Source: CF-167 sp963695195
GTDB lineage: Bacteria > Chloroflexota > Limnocylindria > QHBO01
DNA: 64,000 nucleotides
Direction: 5' to 3'
NCBI GenBank assembly: GCA_963695195.1
Contig: CAVOGE010000007.1
Span: 1,488,001-1,552,000 of the forward strand
Shown: positions 8,086 to 17,124 of the stretch, in pieces
Position numbering within the stretch: the first letter of the stretch is position 1
How the letters are laid out: each line of letters begins with the position of its first letter
Made by a program: the position numbers and the translations under genes
Notes under the pieces: model-generated
The model's input: only the letters and a program-made list of their open reading frames with translations
Database searches by the model: none
Told to the model about the DNA's origin: nothing

Positions 8086-9060
8086 TTGCTAGACACCATT
8101 GCGGACTTTCTCGGGACCTATCTGCGCGGTAGCTGGACGGCCCTCATCGACATTGCGCTGGTGGCGATCCTCATCTACTGGATGTTCATCCTGATCCGCG
8201 GAACGCGGGCCCTGCGCATCGTCATCGGCCTGACCATGGTCTACCTGGTCTACCTCGTGGCAGAGGCCACCGATCTGCGGCTCCTGTCGACCCTGCTCCA
8301 GACCGGTGCGGTGGTCGGCCTGTTCGCGATCGTGGTGGTCTTCCAGCCCGAACTGCGGCGAGGACTCGAGCAGATCGGACGATTCGGGTCGTTCAATCGC
8401 TTCTTCGTGAGCGCCGACGTCTCGTCGGCCGAGCGAGTGGCACGCGAGATCAGCCGCGCGGCGCGCCTGATCGCCGGATCGCGGCACGGTGCCCTCATCG
8501 TCCTGGAGCGCGAGACCGGCCTCGCGGACCTGGCTGAATCGGCCGTGCTTCTGCACGCGGACCTGCGCGCGGAACTGCTCGCGACGCTCTTCTACACCGG
8601 GACCGCGCTCCACGACGGCGCGGTGATCGTCACCGGCGAGAAGATCCTGGCGGCCGGGGTGGTCCTCCCGCTCTCGCAGAACGTGCTCGACTCGGAGCGC
8701 TACGGAACCCGACACCGGGCGGCCATCGGGATCAGCGAGCAGTCAGACGCGATCATCGTGGTCGTCAGCGAAGAGACCGGATCGATATCGCTCGTGATGC
8801 GCGGACGGATCGAGCGCAACCTCACCGAGGAGCAGTTGCGGCGGCGCATTCTGAATCTGATCCGCCCGCAGCAGCCGCGCCAGCGTGCACCGCTGTTGCG
8901 GCGCACGCTGGAGGGTCGCTGGGGGGTGCCTGCCGACGAGGAGATGCGGCCGATCGACCCGGACGAGCGCGTCGTCGCGCCCGCTGTGGATGATGCCGTG
9001 ACGGCGCCCGGCGAGCCCTCGGCGATCGGCGCCGGCCCTACCGAACGGAAGCGTCCATAG
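8086..9060 (+). CDS. cdaA: Diadenylate cyclase CdaA (c-di-AMP synthase)
   Basis: CdaA joins two ATP into the second messenger c-di-AMP, which controls potassium balance and wall homeostasis. Three N-terminal membrane segments lie within about residues 17-95. The DAC domain follows, with the catalytic motifs ALHDGAVIVTGEK and YGTRHRAAIGISE. A long C-terminal tail is rich in Arg, Pro and Asp. TTG at 8086 is preferred; an in-frame TTG at 8068 lies inside the terminator stem. Its neighbours cdaR and glmM form the conserved cdaA-cdaR-glmM set known from Firmicutes. Confidence 0.93.
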   Translation: MLDTIADFLGTYLRGSWTALIDIALVAILIYWMFILIRGTRALRIVIGLTMVYLVYLVAEATDLRLLSTLLQTGAVVGLFAIVVVFQPELRRGLEQIGRFGSFNRFFVSADVSSAERVAREISRAARLIAGSRHGALIVLERETGLADLAESAVLLHADLRAELLATLFYTGTALHDGAVIVTGEKILAAGVVLPLSQNVLDSERYGTRHRAAIGISEQSDAIIVVVSEETGSISLVMRGRIERNLTEEQLRRRILNLIRPQQPRQRAPLLRRTLEGRWGVPADEEMRPIDPDERVVAPAVDDAVTAPGEPSAIGAGPTERKRP

Positions 9061-10281
9061 ATGAGCTGGCTGATCCGTAACTGGCCCCTCAAGCTCGGCG
9101 CCCTGCTGGTGGCGACAATGCTGTACACCGGGCTCGTCTTTTCCGGCTCGTTTTCGGAGGAGACGTTCCCCGGAGCACCGATCGTTACCCTTGGCCAGCC
9201 CGAGGGCTCGTACCTCATGACGCAGCAACTCAACAGTGTTGACATCCGCTACCGCATCGCTGCCGATGCTCCGGCGCGGGTAACGGTCGACTCGTTCGCG
9301 GTTACCGTGGACCTGAGCGGCTACGACATGGACCTGGCGCCCCAGCGCCAGTCGCTGCCCATCCAGGTGCGTGCCGTGAGCGAGGGACTCACCGTGCTGT
9401 CGTACCAGCCGGGCGCGGTTTCGGTCGCGATCGACGTCCTTGACGAGCGCCAGATTCGAGTTGCGGTTGACTCAGGGGAGGTCCCCGCGGGGCTGGAGAT
9501 CGGGACCGCTCAGCTGAGCGACCGCCTGGTCACGGCGTCCGGTCCGGCAAGTCTCCTGGCGCGCGTGGATCACGCGGTCGCAAGGGTGCGCATCGATCAG
9601 TCCGGCATCGATGTGTCGACGCAGATCGAGCTTGTCCCGGTGGACGTGGATGGCCGTGCGGTGGCATCGATCGAGCTGACGCCATCGACGACACGGGTCG
9701 AGATCGACGTCAGTACGGTGGAGACGAGCAAGACGGTGCCGGTGCGGCCGATTCTGTCCGGAACGCCAGCGCCTGGCTACGAGATCGCGAGCGTCGCGGT
9801 GGATCCAGCGGTGGTTACGCTTCTCGGTTCACCCGAGGCTCTGACAGCGGTCACCGAGGTCGTCACCCAGCCGATCTCCCTGGCCGGCGCCACCGCTTCG
9901 CTGGCGGTGCCGGGTGTCCTGGTCATTCCAGCCGATACGCGGATTGCGAGCGAGGCGCCCGATCCCACGGTCACCGTCAACCTGCGCGCGGCCATCCAGG
10001 CACGTACCTTCGTGCTGGCCGTGCAATGCTTCGGCGAGCCGGCGGAGAGCGCCTGCCTTCCCCAGGTCGGCCAGGTCGCCGTGACGCTTCGAGGCACCCT
10101 GGCGGCGCTGGATGCCGTGAATCCCGGTACGTTGACGGTGATCGTGGACGTGACCGGGCTCGGCCCTGGCACACACGCCGTGGTGCCGTCGCTCAGCACG
10201 CCCGGCGGACTATTGCTGGTCGGCATCTCGCCCGGATCGGTGACCGTGGTGATCACGACGCCGGCGACGCCGGCCGGTTGA
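9061..10281 (+). CDS. cdaR: YbbR-domain protein CdaR, c-di-AMP cyclase regulator
   Basis: CdaR is a membrane-anchored extracytoplasmic protein that modulates CdaA in Firmicutes. Residues 10-28 (PLKLGALLVATMLYTGLVF) form a signal anchor. About four repeated YbbR-like beta modules follow, recognisable by the recurring pattern of a Pro-Val pair, a Gly-Tyr-Glu turn and a GSPEAL-type segment. The 406 residues fit a multi-YbbR protein. It starts directly after the cdaA stop and its stop shares one base with the glmM ATG. Confidence 0.88.
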   Translation: MSWLIRNWPLKLGALLVATMLYTGLVFSGSFSEETFPGAPIVTLGQPEGSYLMTQQLNSVDIRYRIAADAPARVTVDSFAVTVDLSGYDMDLAPQRQSLPIQVRAVSEGLTVLSYQPGAVSVAIDVLDERQIRVAVDSGEVPAGLEIGTAQLSDRLVTASGPASLLARVDHAVARVRIDQSGIDVSTQIELVPVDVDGRAVASIELTPSTTRVEIDVSTVETSKTVPVRPILSGTPAPGYEIASVAVDPAVVTLLGSPEALTAVTEVVTQPISLAGATASLAVPGVLVIPADTRIASEAPDPTVTVNLRAAIQARTFVLAVQCFGEPAESACLPQVGQVAVTLRGTLAALDAVNPGTLTVIVDVTGLGPGTHAVVPSLSTPGGLLLVGISPGSVTVVITTPATPAG

Positions 10282-11612
10282 TGGGTCGCCTGTTCGGCAC
10301 CGACGGAATCCGCGGTGTGGCCAATATCGACCTGACCCCGACGCTCGCGCACGACCTGGGTCGCGCGCTCGGGCATCTGCTCGACGCACGGGGCCGCCAG
10401 GTGGTGATCGGACAGGACACCCGGCGATCGGGAGACATGCTGGTCGCGGCGACGGCGTCGGGCCTGGCATCGGTCGGGGTGGACGTCGTCGAACTGGGGG
10501 TGGTGACCACGCCGTGCCTCGCGCATGTCGCCGAATCGGGGGAGTTCGCCGCAGGGATCATGGTCTCCGCGTCGCACAATCCGGCCGAGGACAATGGCCT
10601 CAAGGTAGTCTCCGGCGGCCGCAAGTTCGATGACGAGGCGGAGGAGGAGCTCGAGCGACTGATCCTGCGTGCGGAGTCGCTCCGAGGGGCCACGAACGAG
10701 GCGCTGGGAAGGATCGTGCGCGACGGCTCCTGGGTCGAGGGCTACCGAGCTCATCTGCGCGAGGTCGCAGGCGACGCGCTGGTTGGTCTCCGTGTCGGCC
10801 TCGACTGTGCCAACGGGTCAGCCAGCGTCATTGCGCCAGACCTGTTCCGCGAGTTGGGGGCCGAGGTGAGCGCGCTGAGTGCAAGCCCGGATGGCGCAAA
10901 CATCAACCTCGGATCGGGATCGACTCACCCGGAGGCACTTGCCGCCGCGGTCCTGTCATTGGGTCTCGACCTCGGCCTCGCGTTCGACGGTGACGGCGAC
11001 CGCCTCATCGCGGTTGACGAGCGCGGGCGGATCGTTGACGGGGACAAGGTGATGGGTATCTGTGCCCTCGCCCGTCTTGCCGCGGGTACCTTGCGCCACG
11101 GGATCCTGGTGGCCACGGTGATGAGCAACGCCGGCCTGGAGCGTGCCGTCGTGGGTGCTGGCGGGAGGATGCTGCGCACACCGGTGGGTGATCGGCATGT
11201 GCTCGAGGCGATGGAGCGCGCCGACGCCATCCTCGGAGGCGAGCAGTCCGGGCACATCATCTTTCGCGATCGCGCGTCGACCGGTGACGGCATGCTGACC
11301 GCCATCGAGCTGATCCGCACGGTCCGCGCGGCGGGAGGGCCGAGCCTGGGCGAACTCGCGGACGGGATTCCGACCGTTCCGCAGGTGATGATAAACTCAG
11401 CCGTCCGTCACCGGGATCAATGGGAGCTCGATCCCGAGTTCGCCAGTGCCGTAGCTCGCGCAGAGGCGCAGCTGGGCCCGCAGGGGCGGATCCTGGTCCG
11501 GCCCTCAGGGACCGAGCCCGTGATTCGGATCATGGTCGAGGGGGATGACGCCGGCGAGATCTACGAGATTGCCAGGGGCCTCTCCGACTTGGCCGTCGGG
11601 CGCCTGAACTAG
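10281..11612 (+). CDS. glmM: Phosphoglucosamine mutase GlmM
   Basis: GlmM converts glucosamine-6-phosphate to glucosamine-1-phosphate for UDP-GlcNAc synthesis. The phosphoserine is Ser98 in SASHNP, the metal loop is DGDGD near residue 236, and the phosphate-binding RPSGTEP motif is near the C-terminus. The 443 residues are normal. The ATG shares one base with the cdaR stop (TGATG), so the frame upstream of this point is not part of the protein. With glmS and glmU, found elsewhere in the window, the pathway is complete. Confidence 0.96.
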   Translation: MGRLFGTDGIRGVANIDLTPTLAHDLGRALGHLLDARGRQVVIGQDTRRSGDMLVAATASGLASVGVDVVELGVVTTPCLAHVAESGEFAAGIMVSASHNPAEDNGLKVVSGGRKFDDEAEEELERLILRAESLRGATNEALGRIVRDGSWVEGYRAHLREVAGDALVGLRVGLDCANGSASVIAPDLFRELGAEVSALSASPDGANINLGSGSTHPEALAAAVLSLGLDLGLAFDGDGDRLIAVDERGRIVDGDKVMGICALARLAAGTLRHGILVATVMSNAGLERAVVGAGGRMLRTPVGDRHVLEAMERADAILGGEQSGHIIFRDRASTGDGMLTAIELIRTVRAAGGPSLGELADGIPTVPQVMINSAVRHRDQWELDPEFASAVARAEAQLGPQGRILVRPSGTEPVIRIMVEGDDAGEIYEIARGLSDLAVGRLN

Positions 11613-11626
11613 AGAGGAGCGAGCGC

Positions 11627-13456
11627 ATGTGCGGCATCGTCGGCTATGTCGGCCAGCGCGACGCGGCCCCCATCCTGCTCGAGGGCCTTCGGCGGCTCGA
11701 GTACCGCGGCTACGACTCGGCCGGCATCGCATTGATGACGCCCGACGGGAAGGTCTTCATCGAAAAGAAGGCCGGGAAACTGACGAACCTCACCGATCAC
11801 CTCAACGGGGAGACGCCCGCGGGGAGCCCGGGAATCGCGCACACCCGCTGGGCCACCCACGGTCGACCGACCGACCTCAACGCGCACCCGCACACTGACT
11901 GCACCGGCAAGCTCGCCCTGATCCACAACGGGATCATCGAGAACTACGCGGAGATCAAGCGTCGGCTGGCCGCCTCCGGCCATCGCTTCACGTCCGATAC
12001 CGACACGGAGGTCCTCGTCCACCTGATCGAGGAGCACTACGCCGGCGACCTGGTCGAGGCTGTACGCCGCGCCCTGAATGACGTGCGTGGGGCGTATGCC
12101 ATCGGCGTGATGCACGCAGATCACCCTGACCGCATCGTCGGTGCTCGCATGAACGTGCCACTGATCGTCGGGCTCGGCGACGGGGAAGGATTCCTGGCCA
12201 GCGATGTGCCGGCCATCCTGCAACACACCAAGAACGTGGTGATCCTCAATGAGGGCGACATCGCCGACGTGACCGCAACCGGGGTGCGGATCATCGATCT
12301 TGACGGCTCGGTGGTCGACCGCGAGGTCACGCGGATTCGCTGGAGCATCGAGGCTGCCGAGAAGGGTGGCTTCCCGCACTTCACCCTGAAGGAGATCTAC
12401 GAGCAGCCGCATGCGATCCAGGAGGCGCTCCGCGGGAGGGTGGATGGCTCCGGCCACGTCAGTCTTGTTGAACTCGACGAGATCGAGGAGAAGCTGAAGC
12501 GCGTGGAACGGGTCTACGTCGTCGGCTGTGGGACTGCCCGATACGCGGGCGAGGTCGGCGCGCACCTGATCCAGGAATGGGCCGGGTTGCCAGCATCCAG
12601 CCAGATCGGCTCCGAGATGCGTTACTCGCCGCCCCCTCTTGATGATCGCACGCTTGTCATCAGCGTCAGCCAGTCCGGCGAGACGGCCGACACGCTGGCC
12701 CCTCAGAAGCTGGCTGCGGGGCGGGGTGCCACCATCGTGGTGGTCACCAACGTCGTCGGGAGCGCCATCACCCGCGAGGCCGACGCGGTCTGCTACCTGC
12801 AGGCGGGACCCGAGGTGGCGGTTGCCTCGACCAAGGCGTTCGTGACCCAGGTGGTCGTGCTGCAGATGATCGCTCTGCACCTGGCGCGACTGCGCGGGAC
12901 GCTCACCGATCGCCAGCTCCGCTCATTCGGGCTCGCCCTGCGTGAGCTCCCCTCGCAGACCGCGGAGACCCTGAAGCTGGCTCCACAGGTCAAGAAACTG
13001 GCCCGGAGCTGGACCGCCGTCCGGAGCGTCATGTTCATCGGTCGAGCCCTCGGGTATCCGATCGCGATGGAGGGCGCACTCAAGCTCAAGGAGCTGTCCT
13101 ACGTGCATGCGGAGGGCTATGCCGCCGGCGAGTTGAAGCATGGCCCGATCGCCCTCCTGGACCCCCACACGCCGCTGGTTGCGATTGCGACCAGGGCGGC
13201 GACATACGAGAAGGTGGTGAGCAACATCGCCGAGGTGCGAGCTCGGGAGGCGCCCATCGTCGCCGTGGCGACCGTGGGGGACGAGGAGATCGCTCACTAT
13301 GCCCAGGATGTCTTCTACGTCCCGGAGACTCTCGAGCCGATGTCCGCGGTGGTCGCCATGCTGCCGCTGCAACTGCTTGCTTATGAGGTCGCCGTGGCGC
13401 GCGGCACCGACGTGGACCAGCCGCGTAACCTGGCCAAGTCGGTCACGGTCGAGTAG
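11627..13456 (+). CDS. glmS: Glucosamine-fructose-6-phosphate aminotransferase GlmS
   Basis: GlmS makes glucosamine-6-phosphate from fructose-6-phosphate and glutamine. Cys2, exposed after Met removal, is the glutaminase nucleophile (MCGIVGYVGQRDA). Two SIS sugar-isomerase domains occupy about residues 285-600, and the C-terminus NLAKSVTVE closes the active site. The 609 residues are full length. A GAGAGGAGCGAG ribosome-binding region precedes the ATG. The 14-base gap from glmM leaves no room for a glmS ribozyme. Confidence 0.97.
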   Translation: MCGIVGYVGQRDAAPILLEGLRRLEYRGYDSAGIALMTPDGKVFIEKKAGKLTNLTDHLNGETPAGSPGIAHTRWATHGRPTDLNAHPHTDCTGKLALIHNGIIENYAEIKRRLAASGHRFTSDTDTEVLVHLIEEHYAGDLVEAVRRALNDVRGAYAIGVMHADHPDRIVGARMNVPLIVGLGDGEGFLASDVPAILQHTKNVVILNEGDIADVTATGVRIIDLDGSVVDREVTRIRWSIEAAEKGGFPHFTLKEIYEQPHAIQEALRGRVDGSGHVSLVELDEIEEKLKRVERVYVVGCGTARYAGEVGAHLIQEWAGLPASSQIGSEMRYSPPPLDDRTLVISVSQSGETADTLAPQKLAAGRGATIVVVTNVVGSAITREADAVCYLQAGPEVAVASTKAFVTQVVVLQMIALHLARLRGTLTDRQLRSFGLALRELPSQTAETLKLAPQVKKLARSWTAVRSVMFIGRALGYPIAMEGALKLKELSYVHAEGYAAGELKHGPIALLDPHTPLVAIATRAATYEKVVSNIAEVRAREAPIVAVATVGDEEIAHYAQDVFYVPETLEPMSAVVAMLPLQLLAYEVAVARGTDVDQPRNLAKSVTVE

Positions 13457-13476
13457 TCGGGCTTGACGCCAACGGA

Positions 13477-13857
13477 ATGAGTCGCCATGAGATCGGGGTG
13501 GACCTGATCGACATCGACCGCATCGTCGCGCTGCTCGGTCGCTTTCCCGACCGCTTCCGCGCGCGTGTCCTGACCGATGGTGAGGCCCGCTACTGCGGCA
13601 GCAAGGTCGAACGCATCGCGGGTCGCTGGGCGGCCAAGGAGGCGATCAGCAAGGTCCTCGGCCTCGGGGTCCGGGGCGTCGGATGGCGCGAGATCGAGAT
13701 CCTGCCCAACTGGGCCGGCGCGCCACAGGTGCTGCTGCACCGGCGTGCCGCGGCCCGTGCTGTGGCCATGGGCCTGGGCGACGTCACCGTGACGATCTCG
13801 CACGAGCGCCGAATGGCGGTCGCGGTTGCCATCGCGCACCGCAACGACGGGTCGTGA
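13477..13857 (+). CDS. acpS: Holo-[acyl-carrier-protein] synthase
   Basis: AcpS moves phosphopantetheine from CoA onto apo-ACP for fatty acid synthesis. The metal and CoA ligands Asp9 (HEIGVDLIDIDRI) and Glu55 (RWAAKEAISKVLG) are present. The 126 residues match the trimeric bacterial family. It lies 20 bases after glmS and four before the nnrD-like gene, an order also known from actinobacteria and Chloroflexota. Confidence 0.95.
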   Translation: MSRHEIGVDLIDIDRIVALLGRFPDRFRARVLTDGEARYCGSKVERIAGRWAAKEAISKVLGLGVRGVGWREIEILPNWAGAPQVLLHRRAAARAVAMGLGDVTVTISHERRMAVAVAIAHRNDGS

Positions 13858-13861
13858 CGGC

Positions 13862-14764
13862 ATGCCCGTCGCCTCACTGACGCAGGGCTGGGTCGCCAAG
13901 CGACTGCCCGATCGGCCGCCACGCGCGCACAAGGGAACCTTTGGCCGACTCCTTATCGTGGCCGGCTCCCTCGAGTACGCCGGGGCAGCGCTGCTCACCG
14001 GACTCGGAGCGATTCGGGCCGGGGTCGGCCTCGCGTGCCTGGCCACGCCCGAGGCGGTCGGTCTTCGACTGCTCGGTCTCGTGCCCGAGATCACCTCGAT
14101 GCTGCTCGTGGAGGAGGCTCCCGGCCTCACCGCCCCGGCTGGATGGCGTCGCCTTGCCGCAGAGGTCGCGAACTACGAGGCACTGGCGATTGGCCCCGGT
14201 CTCGGGCGTCAGCCGGCGACCCTTCGGCGCGCGCGCAATTTCATCGGCGAACTGCGCCGCCCCGCCGTGGTCGACGCCGACGCCCTGATCGCCCTCGCCG
14301 AGAGCAATCGCTGGTGGCACGCGGTTGGTGGACCGCTGGTGCTGACCCCGCACCCCGGTGAGTTTGCCAGGCTGAGTCATCTGCCCACCGGCGAGCGGCT
14401 GTCCGACGATGATGAGGTTCGGCTCGACGCCGCGCGTGAGGCTGCCCGACGGTGGGGACAGGTGGTCGTTCTCAAGGGCGCGCGGACGGTGATCGCCGGT
14501 CCGACTGGCGAGCTGGTCCGTTCCGATATCTCGACGCCGGCGCTGGCGACTGCGGGCAGTGGCGACGTGCTCGCAGGCGCCATCGGGGCATTCCTCGCCG
14601 CGGGCCTGGCACCGTTCGACGCGGCAGGTTGCGGGGTGGCGGTGCACGGTGCTGCGGGCCTGCTCGCGGAGGACCGCATCGGACGCGCCGGTGTTGTGGC
14701 GCGTGACCTGGCCAATCTGCTCCCCGAAGCGATCATGCAGCTCGGCGGGGGTCGATCCAGATGA
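13862..14764 (+). CDS. nnrD: ADP-dependent (S)-NAD(P)H-hydrate dehydratase (NnrD domain only)
   Basis: This enzyme repairs hydrated NADH and NADPH using ADP as phosphate donor. The ribokinase-like fold shows LTPHPGEFARL and the catalytic loop AGSGDVLAGAIGAFLAAGL. At 300 residues it contains only the dehydratase. The usual N-terminal NnrE epimerase domain is absent and no separate epimerase is seen nearby. ATG four bases after acpS was chosen. The stop overlaps the alr ATG by four bases. Confidence 0.88.
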   Translation: MPVASLTQGWVAKRLPDRPPRAHKGTFGRLLIVAGSLEYAGAALLTGLGAIRAGVGLACLATPEAVGLRLLGLVPEITSMLLVEEAPGLTAPAGWRRLAAEVANYEALAIGPGLGRQPATLRRARNFIGELRRPAVVDADALIALAESNRWWHAVGGPLVLTPHPGEFARLSHLPTGERLSDDDEVRLDAAREAARRWGQVVVLKGARTVIAGPTGELVRSDISTPALATAGSGDVLAGAIGAFLAAGLAPFDAAGCGVAVHGAAGLLAEDRIGRAGVVARDLANLLPEAIMQLGGGRSR

Positions 14765-15915
14765 TCGTCCGCGGGGCTCGGAGCCCACATCGGGCCTGGG
14801 TCGAGATCGATCACGCGGCGCTCGTCAAGAACCTGGCCCACCTGCGTGGGCTGGCAGGGCCCGGGCGCGAAGTGATCGCGGTGGTCAAGGCGAACGCCTA
14901 TGGCCACGGAGCGATCGAGGTGAGTCGCTCGCTCATCCGCAGTGGCGTCGAACGCCTTGCCGTCGCCACGCTGCGCGAGGGGATCGCCCTGCGCGACGCC
15001 GGGATCACGGTCCCGGTGCTGATCCTGTGGGGCCTCGGTGCCCCGGAGGCCGCCGCCGCGATAGCGGCCGACCTGGAGCCGATCGTCTACGACCGCGCAG
15101 GCATCGAGCTGCTGGCGCGGGCTGCGGCCGACGTGGGCGCACGGGCATCGGTCCATCTCAAGGTGGACTCCGGCCTCGGCCGGCAGGGGAGCGAGCCGGC
15201 GGGCGCCGTTGAGCTGGCTCTGCTCATCGCACGCAGTCGCCACCTGCGGCTCGTCGGCACGATGAGCCACCTGGCTGTCCCCGGCGAGGACGACGCCTAC
15301 ACCGAGGTACAGCTTCTGCGGTTCGCTCAGGCGCTTGACGCGATGCGGTCGGCAGGCATCGATCCCGGACTCGTTCACGTCTCCGCCACGGGCGGCCTGC
15401 TGGCCGATGCCGCTCCGTTCGCTGACGCGATCCGTCCGGGGCTCGGCCTGTACGGCATGCTGCCTGCCTGGGCCTCGGAGCGCGATCATCGGCTGCACCC
15501 GGTCCTGTCGCTCCGAGCCCTGCCGCTGCGCATCTTCGAGTTGCCGGCCGGTTCGGCGATCGGCTACGGGCTCCGGTATCGGGCCGAACGAGTGACGCGC
15601 ATTGCCACCCTCGGAATCGGATACGGCGACGGCTGGCCGCGAGCGCACGCCAACAACGGCCGCGTCCTGGTCCGCGGCACGGTTCGCCCGATCGTCGGGG
15701 CGGTCAGCATGGACGGCATCACCGTCGATCTCGGCGATCTCCATGATGTAACCTACGACGACGAGTTCGTCCTGATCGGCGAGCAGTTGAACGCCCGCAT
15801 CAGCGCCGATGAGGTCGCGGCCGAGCGACGCACCATCAACTACGAAGTAACGACCGCCCTCCGCGATCGCCTCCCGCGCGTGCATCTGCCGGAGGTGACC
15901 GAGGACGCCGGGTGA
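14761..15915 (+). CDS. alr: Alanine racemase
   Basis: Alr interconverts L- and D-alanine for peptidoglycan. The PLP lysine is Lys43 in VVKANAYGHG. The second catalytic tyrosine is expected in the AIGYGLRYRAERV region. GAVSMDGITVDLGD marks the C-terminal beta domain. The 384 residues are normal. Its position after glmM, glmS, acpS and nnrD makes this a cell-envelope precursor run. Confidence 0.95.
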   Translation: MIVRGARSPHRAWVEIDHAALVKNLAHLRGLAGPGREVIAVVKANAYGHGAIEVSRSLIRSGVERLAVATLREGIALRDAGITVPVLILWGLGAPEAAAAIAADLEPIVYDRAGIELLARAAADVGARASVHLKVDSGLGRQGSEPAGAVELALLIARSRHLRLVGTMSHLAVPGEDDAYTEVQLLRFAQALDAMRSAGIDPGLVHVSATGGLLADAAPFADAIRPGLGLYGMLPAWASERDHRLHPVLSLRALPLRIFELPAGSAIGYGLRYRAERVTRIATLGIGYGDGWPRAHANNGRVLVRGTVRPIVGAVSMDGITVDLGDLHDVTYDDEFVLIGEQLNARISADEVAAERRTINYEVTTALRDRLPRVHLPEVTEDAG

Positions 15916-15942
15916 GGTCGTCGAGCGAGCGACCAATCGACC

Positions 15943-16275
15943 ATGCCTGACCCGAACCAATCCGACCTGCAGGCCAGATCGTCAGCGCCGACGATGGAAG
16001 CCGGGCGCGACGAAGCATCTGCGGCGATCTCGAACGCGCTTGCGCAACGCGGGCTGGCCGCCCCGGCTTCGATCCTGCTCGATGCCCACCGGCCGTTCCT
16101 GCCGATCCTCCGACTGGCCGGCATCTTCCTGTCGCCACTCGCCTCTCCGCTGCTGGGCCGATGGCGCCTCGACCGCCTGCTCGCGACGGCTGCCGATCCG
16201 ACCGCCTACGACCGGCTGAGCGAGCGGCTCAGGACACGTGACGTTTCGCCCCCGACCAGCGAGCAGGAGGCCTAG
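15943..16275 (+). CDS. Hypothetical protein before the MutL-like run
   Basis: This 110-residue protein is not recognised. The N-terminal 30 residues are polar and probably disordered. The middle, about residues 38-70, is amphipathic to hydrophobic (PILRLAGIFLSPLASPLLGR) and could associate with the membrane, though it is interrupted by prolines. The C-terminus is polar. It begins 28 bases after alr and ends two bases before the DUF6754-like gene, so it probably belongs to the same transcript. Codon use matches its neighbours. Confidence 0.65.
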   Translation: MPDPNQSDLQARSSAPTMEAGRDEASAAISNALAQRGLAAPASILLDAHRPFLPILRLAGIFLSPLASPLLGRWRLDRLLATAADPTAYDRLSERLRTRDVSPPTSEQEA

Positions 16276-16277
16276 CC

Positions 16278-17120
16278 GTGCCAAACATCGGAGAGTTCGC
16301 GGCCTGGCTGGTGGGGCTCGTCACGGGCGCGCTCGGGGACTCGGCCATGCGCCTTGGCCCGGTCTCGACGATCGCCCTGCTGCTCGTCCCGCTGGTGCTC
16401 CTTTCGCTCGTCGCGCGCCCGCGCGCTCGCTGGGCGGGACGGGACCTCGGCAGGCTCTCCGCGGTCGGCCATGCCATGGCGCGAGCGGCGGAATCGGGCA
16501 CCACCGCCATCGTCTCGCTCGGTAGCGCGGGAATCACTCGCACGGCCGGCGCCATCGACCGCCTCCAGACCCTGGCCGCGCTCCCCATCCTTGCGCACGT
16601 CGCACGCGCGGCCGCGCGTGCCGGGGTACCGCTGCGGGTGCTTGCCAATGATCCGATAGCTGCCCTGCTCGCCGAGGGTGTGCTCGCCGACGCCCACCTG
16701 CGCACCAACACCCCTGAGCGCGCGGTGAACTCGACGGTCGAGTTCGTCGGTGAGGGACGGCCGATCGCGGGCGCAAGCATGATGGCCCTCCCCGGCGACC
16801 ACGGGATCGGGGTGGTGGCGGGCGGCCTGGCGGAGGAAGGGATGCTGGTCATCGGGGGGCTGCTCGCTCCCTCGTCGTGGGGGATCGGGGGGACCGTGGG
16901 GCTATCGCAGGCGGCAGGTCCACTACTCGAGGCTGATGGCGCGATGATCGGTCCAGAACTCCTCCAGGCGCCCGCCGACCTGGGTGGCAATCACGACGCG
17001 CGCCTTGCCGTGCACGCGGCCAATCGCCTGTTGTGGACGGCAATTGCGGTGATCCTGGTTGCGTCGGTTGCGGTCGCGGCCGGATCTCCTGACCCAGCCG
17101 GCTTTCTGACGAGCCGCTGA
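16278..17120 (+). CDS. DUF6754-like membrane protein
   Basis: This 280-residue protein has a hydrophobic N-terminal segment near residues 28-46 (STIALLLVPLVLLSLVA), a soluble core of about 190 residues, and a C-terminal membrane segment near 249-267 (WTAIAVILVASVAVAAG). The core is Gly/Ala rich, with GTTAIVSLGSAGITRTAGA and GDHGIGVVAGGLAEEGMLV. From memory it resembles DUF6754 proteins found in Chloroflexota; that family has no known function. It starts with GTG two bases after the preceding gene and is five bases before the next. It may be the first structural part of a membrane complex. Confidence 0.75.
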   Translation: MPNIGEFAAWLVGLVTGALGDSAMRLGPVSTIALLLVPLVLLSLVARPRARWAGRDLGRLSAVGHAMARAAESGTTAIVSLGSAGITRTAGAIDRLQTLAALPILAHVARAAARAGVPLRVLANDPIAALLAEGVLADAHLRTNTPERAVNSTVEFVGEGRPIAGASMMALPGDHGIGVVAGGLAEEGMLVIGGLLAPSSWGIGGTVGLSQAAGPLLEADGAMIGPELLQAPADLGGNHDARLAVHAANRLLWTAIAVILVASVAVAAGSPDPAGFLTSR

Positions 17121-17124
17121 GCCG

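Noticed and set aside
10026..10280. N-terminal extension of glmM
   Set aside because: It overlaps the end of cdaR in another frame; GlmM homology begins at ATG 10281.
11609..12880. 423-residue minus-strand open frame opposite glmS
   Set aside because: It is antisense to a certain gene, shows no family motif and is explained by high GC content, which keeps opposite frames open.
13457..13476. glmS ribozyme
   Set aside because: The element would lie before glmS; that gap is only 14 bases, and this downstream gap is 20 bases, both far too short.
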